From assembly GCF_045866565.1 (NCBI RefSeq), contig NZ_BAAFZV010000001.1, positions 682,001 through 746,000 of the forward strand: a stretch of 64,000 nt of DNA, given 5' to 3'. Source of the stretch: Cognatilysobacter claricitrinus. GTDB lineage: Bacteria; Pseudomonadota; Gammaproteobacteria; Xanthomonadales; Xanthomonadaceae. Shown here one piece after another: positions 51,234 to 59,699 of this stretch; position 1 is the first letter of the stretch; every line of letters begins with the position of its first letter. The position numbers were made by a program, and so were the translations under genes. Under the pieces are notes generated by a model. The model made no database searches and was not told the origin of the DNA. It saw only the letters and a program-made list of their open reading frames with translations.

Positions 51234-52445
51234 ATGAATCACGACTTTCCGCTGGTGGGGATCGTCCAGCGACTCGCAGGCTGCATCGATGCGCAGAGCA
51301 TCGTGTCCATCCTCGCGCGCTCCACCCGCGACCTCATCGGCGCGGACGGCGTCACCGTGGTGATGCGCGACGGCAGCCGCTGTCGCTATCTCGAGGAGGA
51401 CGCGATCGGCGCCCTGTGGAAGGGCCAGGACTTCGCGCTGGATTCGTGCATCTCCGGCTGGTGCATCACCACCGGCGAATCGGTGGTGATCCCGGACATC
51501 CGCCAGGATCCCCGCATTCCGCTCCCGCTGTACGAAGCGACGTTCGTGCAGGCGATGGCGATGGCGCCGATCGCACGCGACAAGCCGCTCGGCGCGCTCG
51601 GCGTGTACTGGTCGACGCAGCACGAGGCCACCGAACTCGAGATGGCCGCGCTGCGTGCGCTTGCCGATTCCGCCGCGCTCGCGCTGGCGAACGTGCGCCT
51701 GCTCGAACAGCTGCGTCGCGACAACGAGCGCAAGGACGCATTCCTCACCAGCCTCGCGCATGAACTCGGCGAAACGCTGGGGCCGATGCGCACCTCGCTG
51801 CACCTGCGCAAGGATGCACGCGACGTCGCCGCGCAGTCGCGCCTGCACGAGGTCTTCGTCGAGCAGCTCGCGCGGCAGGCGCGGCTGATCGAGAACCTCG
51901 TCGACGGCAGCAAGCTGCTCACCGGTCAGGCGCGCCTGCATCCGCGCCTGCTCGACCTGCGCGAGATCGTCAGCAACGTGGTGCACAACCGCACGCCGCG
52001 CGCGTCGCATGCGGAACTGGACATGCATGTGCAGATGCCCGCCGTGGCGGTGGACGTCTGGGGCGAGGAGCGCCGCATCCAGCAGGCGCTCGGCCACGTG
52101 CTCGACAACAGCATCCGCTGCACGCCGCCCGAAGGCCGCGTCGACGTCGTGCTCGAAATGCGCGACGACTGCGCATGGCTCACCGTGCGCGACACCGGCA
52201 TCGGCATCGGCGCCGACACCCTGCCGCACCTGTTCGAACCCTTCTACAAGCCCGTGCAGGAACCCGCGCGCAGCGTCGCCGGCCTCGGCCTCGGCCTCAG
52301 CATGGTCGCCAGCATCCTGCAGCTGCATGGCGGCGACGTCCGCATCGACAGTCGCGGTGTCGGCCACGGCACCGACGTGGTCATGCGCTTTCCGCTGGGC
52401 TGCGTGCCCACGACGAGTCGCGAGTCGGCGTTTTCGGCGACGTAA
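51234..52445 (+). CDS. GAF-domain histidine kinase
   Basis: This 403-residue soluble kinase has a GAF domain (about 15-165) with CISGWCITTGESVVIPDIRQDPRI, then a HisKA-like helix with TSLAHELGETLGPMRTSL (His176) and HATPase_c with GHVLDNSIRCTPPEG, VRDTGIGIGADTLPHLFEPF and GLGLGLSMVASILQLHGG. The phospho-His motif reads HELGET in place of the usual HELRNP, which may alter phosphotransfer. I used the ATG at 51234, preceded by AGGG; the open frame upstream overlaps the end of the hybrid kinase region by little and looks non-coding. It lies about 100 bases after the hybrid kinase gene in the same direction. No cognate regulator is adjacent. The CxxxxC in the GAF (CISGWC) could be redox-active or bind a chromophore, but this is speculative. 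Confidence 0.85.
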   Translation: MNHDFPLVGIVQRLAGCIDAQSIVSILARSTRDLIGADGVTVVMRDGSRCRYLEEDAIGALWKGQDFALDSCISGWCITTGESVVIPDIRQDPRIPLPLYEATFVQAMAMAPIARDKPLGALGVYWSTQHEATELEMAALRALADSAALALANVRLLEQLRRDNERKDAFLTSLAHELGETLGPMRTSLHLRKDARDVAAQSRLHEVFVEQLARQARLIENLVDGSKLLTGQARLHPRLLDLREIVSNVVHNRTPRASHAELDMHVQMPAVAVDVWGEERRIQQALGHVLDNSIRCTPPEGRVDVVLEMRDDCAWLTVRDTGIGIGADTLPHLFEPFYKPVQEPARSVAGLGLGLSMVASILQLHGGDVRIDSRGVGHGTDVVMRFPLGCVPTTSRESAFSAT

Positions 52446-52487
52446 GGCGATCGCAGGCATCGTCGCCCTGGCGCGTATCGAGCGGCG

Positions 52488-52509
52488 GTGTCGCGGTAAC
52501 CGGCGACAC
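52488..52509. promoter_or_regulatory. Inverted repeat between GAF kinase and truncated haemoglobin genes
   Basis: GTGTCGC (52488-52494) and GCGACAC (52503-52509) form exact 7-bp arms around GGTAACCG. It ends 26 bases before the haemoglobin ATG. It could be an operator or a terminator hairpin for the kinase transcript; it does not resemble the NsrR or NorR sites I know. Confidence 0.4.
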
Positions 52510-52535
52510 TACGCGCACTCCGCAATGGCACGGCC

Positions 52536-52940
52536 ATGACCGACACCCCGCTCACCGACGCCGACATCGCCCGCCTCGTCGACCGCTTCTACGAGCGCGT
52601 GCAGGCGCACCCGACGCTCGGGCCGGTATTCGCGCCCGCCGTCGACGACTGGGCCGCGCACAAGGCGACGCTGGTCGACTTCTGGTCGTCGATCGAGCTC
52701 AAGACCGGGCGCTATCGCGGGCAGCCGATGGCCATGCACCGCCCACACCCGATCGAGGCGTCGCACTTTGCTGACTGGCTGGCGCTGTGGGAGTCGACCG
52801 CCCGCGAGCAACTCACGCCCGCGCAGGCCGAGCGATTCATCGAACATGCGCAACGCATCGCGCGCTCGCTGATGTACGGGCTGGGCCTGGACGCGACGCG
52901 TCGTCCGCTGGGCCTGCCGATGGCGGGCGAGCGCCGCTGA
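52536..52940 (+). CDS. Group III truncated haemoglobin
   Basis: This 134-residue protein is a globin of the 2-on-2 group III type. The proximal haem-binding His77 lies in EASHFADWLALW, matching the HFDRWL pattern of the group, and the N-terminal LVDRFYERVQAHPTLGPVF and the ARSLMYGLG end fit well. Group III globins bind oxygen or nitric oxide and are linked to survival at low oxygen or nitrosative stress, but direct roles are poorly known. The gene stands between a GAF histidine kinase and a secreted copper-protein gene. A dyad 26 bases upstream may control it. Confidence 0.9.
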   Translation: MTDTPLTDADIARLVDRFYERVQAHPTLGPVFAPAVDDWAAHKATLVDFWSSIELKTGRYRGQPMAMHRPHPIEASHFADWLALWESTAREQLTPAQAERFIEHAQRIARSLMYGLGLDATRRPLGLPMAGERR

Positions 52941-53122
52941 GGGCGGCCGATCGCGCCGCGCCGCGATGCGATGGGCCACTCGAAACCGCCTTGATGAACG
53001 ACGTGTCGATCAAGCTTCCGCCGCTGCGGTCGACAACGACCAGATGGAGCACCTCTGGCCCACGGGCCGCCGGTGTAGGCTGGATACGGGCCACGGCCCG
53101 AAGCGACGCCGGAGGGGACGGC

Positions 53123-53773
53123 ATGCGGATACGAGCAGGTTGCGGCGCGCTGCTGGCGGTGCTCGCGTGCGGGCAGGCGATGGCGGCGCAGGTCGCCGTC
53201 GACATCACCGATCGCCAGGGCAAGCCCGTGGGCGATGCGGTGGTCACGCTGCTGCGTCGCGATGGCGCGGGGCCGAAACCCGGCGCGCCGTCGACGCATT
53301 CGATCGACCAGAAGGACCTGATGTTCAGCCCGTACGTGGAAGTCGCGCGGCCGGGCGATTCGGTGGTGTTCCGCAATAGCGACACCACCCGCCACCACGT
53401 CTATTCGTTCTCGCCGGTGAAGCAGTTCGAATACGTCATCGCGCCGCACGACGCCGCGCCGCCGGTGAAGCTGCCGCGCACCGGCGTGGTCGCCGTGGGC
53501 TGCAACATCCACGACGGCATGATCGCCTACCTCTACGTCACCGACGCGCCGTGGACGGCGCGCACCGGCGCGAACGGCCATGTCGTGTTCGCCGATCTAC
53601 CGGCCGGCGCGTACGACGTGCGCGTCTGGCATCCGCGACTGCCGCCCGCGAAACCGGACCTGGTGCAGGACGGCGTGGTGCTCGGCGCGACGGACAGCCG
53701 GCGGGTGCCGTTCTCGCTTACGTTGCTGCCCGACCTGCGCTACCAGTTCGACCGCGAGCGCACGCGGTACTGA
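53123..53773 (+). CDS. Secreted amicyanin-like type 1 copper protein
   Basis: This 216-residue protein has a signal peptide ending AMAAQ and a cupredoxin-like domain. The likely copper ligands are His91 or His92 in TRHHVYSF and the loop G-C127-N-I-H130-D-G-M133, whose Cys-x2-His-x2-Met spacing equals that of amicyanin. This fits a periplasmic type 1 copper site. After it comes a beta-rich segment (GHVVFADLPAGAYDVRVWHPRL) like carboxypeptidase-regulatory/transthyretin domains. A strong GGAGGGG lies just before the ATG at 53123. It ends three bases before a membrane EAL gene, and so is probably coupled to it. Relatives are often labelled methylamine utilization protein, but no methylamine dehydrogenase genes are here. 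Confidence 0.8.
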   Translation: MRIRAGCGALLAVLACGQAMAAQVAVDITDRQGKPVGDAVVTLLRRDGAGPKPGAPSTHSIDQKDLMFSPYVEVARPGDSVVFRNSDTTRHHVYSFSPVKQFEYVIAPHDAAPPVKLPRTGVVAVGCNIHDGMIAYLYVTDAPWTARTGANGHVVFADLPAGAYDVRVWHPRLPPAKPDLVQDGVVLGATDSRRVPFSLTLLPDLRYQFDRERTRY

Positions 53774-53776
53774 GCG

Positions 53777-56110
53777 ATGACGTTCCGCACGCGCCTCGCG
53801 CTGTTCCTCGTCGCGATCCTGATCGCGGTGCAGGCGCTGACCGCCGGTCTCGTCTACGGCGTGACGCGGCACGCGCTGATCGACGAAGGCCGTCGCCAGC
53901 TCGACGTCGCCTCCGGCGCCTTCGCGCGCCAGCTCGACGACCTGTCCGCGCACGTGGCGTCGAGCGTGCAGGTGCTGTCGCTCGATTTCGCATTGCGTTC
54001 GGCGATCGCCCAGCGCGACCGCGACACCGTGCTGTCGGCACTACGCAACCACGGGCGACGCGTGGGCGCCACGCAGATGCTGCTGGTGGGTCTCGACGGG
54101 CGCGTCGAAGCCGACACCGCCGGGCGCATCGCCGAAGGCGCGCCGTTTCCGTACGCCGACCTGGTCGAACGCGCACCGCAACGGCCGGCATCGGCGGTCG
54201 TCGCCGCGAACGGCCGCGCGAACTGGATGGTCGTCGTGCCGGTGTTCGCACCCGACCTCGTCGGCTTCATCGCCGCGGCGATTCCGGTCGACGACGCGTT
54301 GCTCGTGCGACTGCAGGCGCAGTCGGCGTTGCCGAAGGAAGTCGAACTCGCCACGCGCGATGGCGGACGCTGGCATGCGATCGCGCATGGCAGCGGGCAA
54401 GGCGCGCTGACGTCCGCGCTCGCCGCGCACGGCGGCACGCTGCCGACGACGCCGGAACTCACCACGCTCGACGACCGCGAATACGTCGTGCAGGCGGTGA
54501 TGCTCGATCATTCGCGCAACAGCGCGCCGGTCGCCGCGGTGCTCGGCTATTCGGTCGATGCCGCGTTGCAGCCGTATCGCGCGGTCGCGATCGCCTGGGC
54601 CGGCCTGCTCGGGTTCGGGCTCGCGGTCGGCCTGGCCGGTGCGTGGCTGATCGCGCGCGGCGTGTCGCGACCCGTGGAACGCCTCGCCGCCTCCGCACGC
54701 CGCATCGAAGCCGGCGACTACGCACCGGTCGACGCGCCCGCGCGCGACGATGAGATCGGTGCGCTCGCCGCCGCGTTCGATTCGATGACGCAGGCGATCC
54801 GCGAACGCGAGGCGCACATCGTCCACCAGGCCACGCACGATCCCGTCACCGGCGTCGCCAATCGCGGCGCCGCGGAAACCGCGATCCAGCGCGCACTCGA
54901 CGATGCCGGCGACGGCGATGCCGCGTTGTTGATGGTCGGTCTCGAACGCGCGCCGGCGATCGTCAAGACGCTCGGGCACGGCGTCGGCGATCGGCTGATG
55001 CATGCGGTCGCGCAACGCCTGCGCGCGCCGGTCGGAGCCGGCTTGGTCGCGCGCGTTACCGACAGCCAGTTCGCGGTGTTCGTGCCCGGCGCGACGCGAC
55101 ACGACGCACATTCGCTCGCGCTGCGCCTGATCGACGTGCTGTCCGATCCGTATCGCGAAGCCGACCTGCGGCTCGACCTTGCACCCGCGGTCGGCCTCGC
55201 GCTGTCGCCGGTGCACGGCCGCGACGCGGCGACGCTGTTGCGCCGCGCCGACGTCGCGCTGATCGCCGCGCTGGGCGCGGACGAGCCGGTCGCGGTGTAC
55301 GACGCCGCGACCGATCCGCATCGGCCCGAACGCCTGTCGCTGATGGGCGACCTGCAACGCGCGCTCGGCGGTGACGCGCTCGCGCTGCATTACCAGCCGA
55401 AACTGCACCTGGCGAGTGGCCGCATCGACGGCGCGGAAGGCCTGGTGCGCTGGTCGCATCCCGAGCGCGGTCCGCTGGCGCCCGACATGTTCGTCGGTCT
55501 CGCCGAGGAAACCGGCAACATCCGCCGGCTCACGCGCTGGGTGCTCGACGCCGGCATCGCGCAGACCAGTCGCTGGCAGAACGACGGCCGGGGCGTGCGC
55601 GTGGCGATGAACGTATCCGCACGCGATCTCGAGGACGCCGACCTGCCGCGTCGCATCGCCGCGCTGCTCGGCACGCACGGTGTGTCGCCCGACTGCATCG
55701 TGCTGGAGATCACCGAGAGCGCGCTGATGCGCGATCCCGACGCCGCGTTGCCGGTGTTGCATCGCCTCGCCGACCAGGGCATCGCGTTGTCGATCGACGA
55801 CTTCGGTGTCGGCCAGTCGTCGTTCGCCTATCTGCGCCGCCTGCCGGTGCGCGAGCTGAAGATCGATCGCGCGTTCATCTCGCCGCTGGCGACGTCGCGC
55901 GAGGACCGCATGATCGTGAAGTCGATCGTCGACCTCGCGCATGCGCTCGGTTACCACGTCACTGCCGAAGGCGTCGAAGACCCGGCCGCGCTCGACTATC
56001 TCGCCAGCATTGGCTGCGACCACGCGCAGGGTTTCCTGATCGCGCGGCCGATGGATGCGCGCGCGTTCGATGCGTTCGTCGCGACGCATGGTCACGGAGC
56101 GACGGCATGA
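53777..56110 (+). CDS. Membrane-bound HAMP / degenerate GGDEF / EAL phosphodiesterase
   Basis: This 777-residue inner-membrane protein has an N-terminal helix, a periplasmic sensor domain (about 30-270, dCache-like), a second helix (AGLLGFGLAVGLAGAWLIA), a HAMP domain with RGVSRPVERLAASARRIEAGD, a GGDEF-fold domain and an EAL domain. The GGDEF signature is TDSQF (428-432), so cyclase activity is not expected. The EAL domain has E554-G-L in place of EAL, but the other residues are kept: Asn in VAMNVSARDL, Glu in LEITESALM, Asp pair in SIDDFGVGQSSF, Lys in ELKIDRAF and Glu in TAEGVED. It should be a c-di-GMP phosphodiesterase whose periplasmic domain may read the state of the copper protein made by the preceding gene. 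Confidence 0.9.
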   Translation: MTFRTRLALFLVAILIAVQALTAGLVYGVTRHALIDEGRRQLDVASGAFARQLDDLSAHVASSVQVLSLDFALRSAIAQRDRDTVLSALRNHGRRVGATQMLLVGLDGRVEADTAGRIAEGAPFPYADLVERAPQRPASAVVAANGRANWMVVVPVFAPDLVGFIAAAIPVDDALLVRLQAQSALPKEVELATRDGGRWHAIAHGSGQGALTSALAAHGGTLPTTPELTTLDDREYVVQAVMLDHSRNSAPVAAVLGYSVDAALQPYRAVAIAWAGLLGFGLAVGLAGAWLIARGVSRPVERLAASARRIEAGDYAPVDAPARDDEIGALAAAFDSMTQAIREREAHIVHQATHDPVTGVANRGAAETAIQRALDDAGDGDAALLMVGLERAPAIVKTLGHGVGDRLMHAVAQRLRAPVGAGLVARVTDSQFAVFVPGATRHDAHSLALRLIDVLSDPYREADLRLDLAPAVGLALSPVHGRDAATLLRRADVALIAALGADEPVAVYDAATDPHRPERLSLMGDLQRALGGDALALHYQPKLHLASGRIDGAEGLVRWSHPERGPLAPDMFVGLAEETGNIRRLTRWVLDAGIAQTSRWQNDGRGVRVAMNVSARDLEDADLPRRIAALLGTHGVSPDCIVLEITESALMRDPDAALPVLHRLADQGIALSIDDFGVGQSSFAYLRRLPVRELKIDRAFISPLATSREDRMIVKSIVDLAHALGYHVTAEGVEDPAALDYLASIGCDHAQGFLIARPMDARAFDAFVATHGHGATA

Positions 56111-57324
56111 AACGCGTCCTTGCCGCGCTGATCGCGACAGCGTCGAGCTGCAGCGCGCATGCGCAGGCCCTGCAGGTGCACGGCGTGGTCGACGCACGCG
56201 TCGGCGCGGTCGACACCGACAGCGCGAACACGTTCGAAGGCGGCCTCGGCAAGGCGCGGCTCGGCGCGCATGGCGGCGCCTTCGATGTGCATGGCGCATT
56301 GCTCGCGACCTGGCAGGTTGCGCCGACGTTGCTCGCGTCGGCGGAAGCGCGCTACGCACCGGAATCGCGCAAGCCCTTCGACGTGATCGATGCCTGGCTT
56401 CGCTGGCGGCCGGTGTCGACCAGCGCATGGCGCGGCTCGGTGAAAGCCGGCCTGTTCTTTCCGCCGGTCTCGCTGGAGAACGACGCGATCGGCTGGACCA
56501 GCCCGTACACGTTGACGCCGTCGGCGATGAACACGTGGGTGGGCGAGGAGCTGCGCGCACTCGGCGTCGAAGGCCGCGTCGAGCATCGCGCTGCGCGCGG
56601 CACGCTCACCGCCAATCTCGCGGTGTTCCAGAAGAACGATCCGGCCGGCGAACTGCTTGCCACGCGCGGCTGGGCGATGCACGACATCGTCTCGGGGTTC
56701 GACGGCAGCCTGCGTGAACCCGATTCGGTCGCGTCGGCATTTGGCGGCGCTGCGCCGGTGCGTTTCCGCCCGTACATCGAAATGGACCACCGCATCGGTG
56801 GCTATGCGTCGATCGACTGGCAGACGCCGGCGCAGGGTCGCCTCACCGCACTCGTCTACGACAACCGCGCCGATCCCGCGCGTGAAGTCGACTACGCCGG
56901 CCGCGACCTCTACGCCTGGCGCACGCGCTTCTGGAGTCTTGGCGCGCAGCATCGCTGGAACGACACGCTCATCATCGCCCAGGCCATGCGCGGCAGCACG
57001 ATCATCGAGCCGGTGCCGGCGCTGCAGTTCGACACACGCTTCGCCTCGGGTTACCTGATGGCTGCGCGCGATGCCGGCGTGTGGCGGCCGGCTGCGCGGC
57101 TCGACCTGTTCCAGTCGAAGCAGACGCCGGGTGGCGGGCCCGTCGCGAGGGACGAACACGGGCATGCGATCACGCTCGCACTGAATTGGCGTCCCGACGA
57201 CCGCTGGCGCGTGACCGGTGAAGTGCTGCACATCGACAGCGTGCGCAACCAGCGTCGCCTCGATGGCCTCGACCCACGCCAGCGCGAACTTCAGGTGCAG
57301 GCGAACGTGCGCTGGCTGTTCTGA
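56107..57324 (+). CDS. Predicted outer-membrane beta-barrel protein coupled to EAL gene
   Basis: I do not recognise a named family. The 405-residue protein has a signal peptide ending SAHAQA, then alternating polar/hydrophobic segments typical of a beta-barrel, for example KARLGAHGGAFDVHGALLATWQV, GRLTALVYDNRAD, YAWRTRFWSLGAQHRW and the end RELQVQANVRWLF, whose terminal Phe is a barrel-assembly signal. The ATG overlaps the stop of the EAL gene in ATGA. It is the last of a trio with the copper protein and the membrane phosphodiesterase; a porin for an electron donor, copper or a small ligand sensed by the trio is an inference. Confidence 0.72.
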   Translation: MKRVLAALIATASSCSAHAQALQVHGVVDARVGAVDTDSANTFEGGLGKARLGAHGGAFDVHGALLATWQVAPTLLASAEARYAPESRKPFDVIDAWLRWRPVSTSAWRGSVKAGLFFPPVSLENDAIGWTSPYTLTPSAMNTWVGEELRALGVEGRVEHRAARGTLTANLAVFQKNDPAGELLATRGWAMHDIVSGFDGSLREPDSVASAFGGAAPVRFRPYIEMDHRIGGYASIDWQTPAQGRLTALVYDNRADPAREVDYAGRDLYAWRTRFWSLGAQHRWNDTLIIAQAMRGSTIIEPVPALQFDTRFASGYLMAARDAGVWRPAARLDLFQSKQTPGGGPVARDEHGHAITLALNWRPDDRWRVTGEVLHIDSVRNQRRLDGLDPRQRELQVQANVRWLF

Positions 57325-57331
57325 TCGACGA

Positions 57332-57898
57332 TCAGGTCGCGTCGTTTGCGCGCGAGTCGAGCCGCTGCACGATCTCGCGGATCATCACCAGTTGTTCTTC
57401 CTGGCGCTTGAGCAGATCGGCGAGTTGCGCGTCGCGCATCGCATCGAGTTTCTCGTGCAGCGCCATGATCTCCATCTCGGCCTTGAGGTTGACCGCGTAG
57501 TCGTGCTCGGCGTCGAGCCGGTCCTTCGCGCCCTGCCGGTTCTGGCTCATCATGATGATCGGTGCCTGCACCGCGGCCAGCATCGACAGGATGAGGTTGA
57601 GGAAGATGAAGGGGTACGGGTCGAACGCGCGCAGCAGCAACCCGGTATTGACCAGCACCCACGCCGCGAGCGTCATCGCGAAGATGATGATGAAGGTCCA
57701 CGAGCCGCCGAACTGCGCCACGCGGTCGGCCAGGCGATCGCCGAAGGTCAGGCGGCCCGCGAACGCATCGTTGGTGTTGGTGCTGAGCAGGCGCCGCTCG
57801 ATGGCGTGCTCGAGTGCGCGCTTTTCGGCTTCGCGCAGGTCGGCGTAGCTGCGACCGAACCAGCGTCGCGCGGCGGGATCGTTGCGGGAGGTCTGCAT
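57332..57898 (-). CDS. DUF1003 membrane protein
   Basis: This 188-residue protein matches DUF1003 proteins: two adjacent membrane helices, SWTFIIIFAMTLAAWVLVNT and FIFLNLILSMLAAVQAPIIMM, with the conserved SQNRQGAKDRLDAEHDYAVNLKAEMEI right after, then a soluble coiled-coil tail (EIMALHEKLDAMRDAQLADLLKRQEEQL). The function of the family is unknown; some members are cyclic-nucleotide or cation-linked membrane proteins. The ATG at 57898 is used because GGAG lies upstream; a longer start at 58003 is not supported. It ends eight bases from the convergent outer-membrane gene. Confidence 0.88.
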   Translation of the reverse strand: MQTSRNDPAARRWFGRSYADLREAEKRALEHAIERRLLSTNTNDAFAGRLTFGDRLADRVAQFGGSWTFIIIFAMTLAAWVLVNTGLLLRAFDPYPFIFLNLILSMLAAVQAPIIMMSQNRQGAKDRLDAEHDYAVNLKAEMEIMALHEKLDAMRDAQLADLLKRQEEQLVMIREIVQRLDSRANDAT

Positions 57899-57959
57899 GG
57901 CGGACTCCGGGGGTGTGCGTCGACTGTAGCGACAGCCTCGCCCGCGCGTGCGACGGCGA

Positions 57960-59699
57960 TCAGCGCAGTTCGGTCGAGACGTCGAAGCGTTCGATGCGGC
58001 CACCCAGCCAGCGCACGAGGAACGCGGCTTCGGCCGCCATCACCGCAGCCGCGGCGATCGCGGCCACGATCAGCGCCGGCACCATGCCGGCGAACAGGCG
58101 GATGCCGAAGAACAGGCCGGCAGCGACCGCGGCGGCCGGCACCACCGACAGCGCGAGCACCAGCACGTAGATGCCGCCGAAGATCATGCGCTGGCCCATC
58201 ACGTCGAACCCGCCGCCGCGGCCGCCGGGCGACCAGCCGGGAAACACCAGCATCCCCGCGAACGGCACGCACAGCATCACCGCGCACGTGACCGGCGCGA
58301 GCAGCACCACCGCGACCACCAGCGCGGCGAGCATGCCGGGCGTCAGCCATTCGATGCCCTGGAAAGCGCGCGACGCGGTAAGCAGCAACAGCCACTGCAC
58401 CGGCACCAGCATCGCGATCGGCGCGAGCAACTGGCCGAGCGCGATCTGCCAGCCGCGCAGCGGCGTCGCGCGCAATACATCGAGATGGTCGAGCGTCTGC
58501 CGCAGGCTGCCCTGCACGAACATCGGCCCGACCACGGTGCTCCAGCCGGCCATCGCCAGACTGACGATGCCGATCACCTTCAAGAACGCCGCGCCGACCG
58601 GTTGCGTCGACAGCCACTGCGTCACGCCCAGCAGCAGCACCGTCGCGACCACCAGCGTGCGCACGCGCCAGAACGGGCCGGCGGCGATCAGGCCTTTCCA
58701 CAGGAACGCGATCGGCGCGAAGCCGCGCGGTGCGAGTTCGAACGCCGGCCTGCGTGCACGCGTGGGTTTCGCGCGCAGGCGCACGCGGCCATCGCGCATC
58801 GCCGCGCTCGATTCGGCGCGACGACGCGCGAGCGCGATGCTCGCTTCCTCGAACGACACCTGCGACCGCACCACCCAGATGTAATGCAGCGCGAACATCA
58901 GCAGCGCCCCGGGCAGCGCGCGCGCGAACGCGGCGGACGACGTCGCGATCATCGGCGCGGTCAGCGCACGGAAGGGTGCCAGCACCCAGAACGCGGGGCC
59001 CTGCTCGAGCACCGAGCCGATGTAGTCGGTGACTTCGCGCGGGCCGGCGAGGTTCTGCGGCAGCGGCGCATGTGCGCGCGCCCAGCCGACGCAGGCGACG
59101 GCGAACGCGACGAACAAGGCGATACCGACCACGCGCCGCCAGACCGGGCGCACGCCGAGATCGAGCAGGCGTTCGCGGGTGAACGACGCGCCGAGGAAAT
59201 GCAGGCGCGTGGTCGCGACGATCAGCCACAGCGCGGCGGCGTACTGCAGCGGGTTGATGCCCATCGCGCGGCCGCGTTGCAGCAGCAACGAAATCAGGAA
59301 CACCGACACGAACAACACGAGCTGCGAGCGGATCACGCTGAAGTGGATCAGCCCGGTGCGCGAGATCGGCGCGGGAAACAGGAACGCGGCTTCGGCCTCG
59401 TTGAAGCGCAGCGCGGCGCGATCGCTGGCGAAGATCCACGCCGACAGCATGAAGATCAGCGTGCCGAGCGCGGCCAGCGCGCCGAGCACTTCGGCCGAGC
59501 CGGGCGGCATGATCATGAAACGCGCGTTGTGCGCGTTGGGCCCGATCATGTGGCGGAACACGACGCCGTAGAAGTACGCGATGCCGGCGATCGCGCCGAT
59601 CAGGTACTTCGGCTGCTTGAGGCGGCGGATGCGCTGGCGCACGCGGTTCGCCAGCGACACGCACTGCATGTACGCCAGCGCGCGGACGATGTCGTTCAT
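57960..59699 (-). CDS. ABC exporter permease
   Basis: This 579-residue membrane protein has many helices spread along its length, with cytosolic segments such as LAYMQCVSLANRVRQRIRRLKQPKYLIGAI and FNEAEAAFLFPAPISRTGLI, typical of putative ABC exporter permeases of the ABC-2 type that Xanthomonadaceae carry. The RRRAESSAAMRDGRVRLRAKP segment is a basic cytosolic loop. The start overlaps the ATPase stop in ATGA, so they form a two-gene exporter. The exported substrate is unknown. Homodimeric assembly with two ATPases is likely. Confidence 0.85.
   Translation of the reverse strand: MNDIVRALAYMQCVSLANRVRQRIRRLKQPKYLIGAIAGIAYFYGVVFRHMIGPNAHNARFMIMPPGSAEVLGALAALGTLIFMLSAWIFASDRAALRFNEAEAAFLFPAPISRTGLIHFSVIRSQLVLFVSVFLISLLLQRGRAMGINPLQYAAALWLIVATTRLHFLGASFTRERLLDLGVRPVWRRVVGIALFVAFAVACVGWARAHAPLPQNLAGPREVTDYIGSVLEQGPAFWVLAPFRALTAPMIATSSAAFARALPGALLMFALHYIWVVRSQVSFEEASIALARRRAESSAAMRDGRVRLRAKPTRARRPAFELAPRGFAPIAFLWKGLIAAGPFWRVRTLVVATVLLLGVTQWLSTQPVGAAFLKVIGIVSLAMAGWSTVVGPMFVQGSLRQTLDHLDVLRATPLRGWQIALGQLLAPIAMLVPVQWLLLLTASRAFQGIEWLTPGMLAALVVAVVLLAPVTCAVMLCVPFAGMLVFPGWSPGGRGGGFDVMGQRMIFGGIYVLVLALSVVPAAAVAAGLFFGIRLFAGMVPALIVAAIAAAAVMAAEAAFLVRWLGGRIERFDVSTELR

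Noticed and set aside
53123..53773. Methylamine utilization gene
   Set aside because: Only the copper-loop spacing recalls amicyanin; no methylamine dehydrogenase or maturation genes are nearby.
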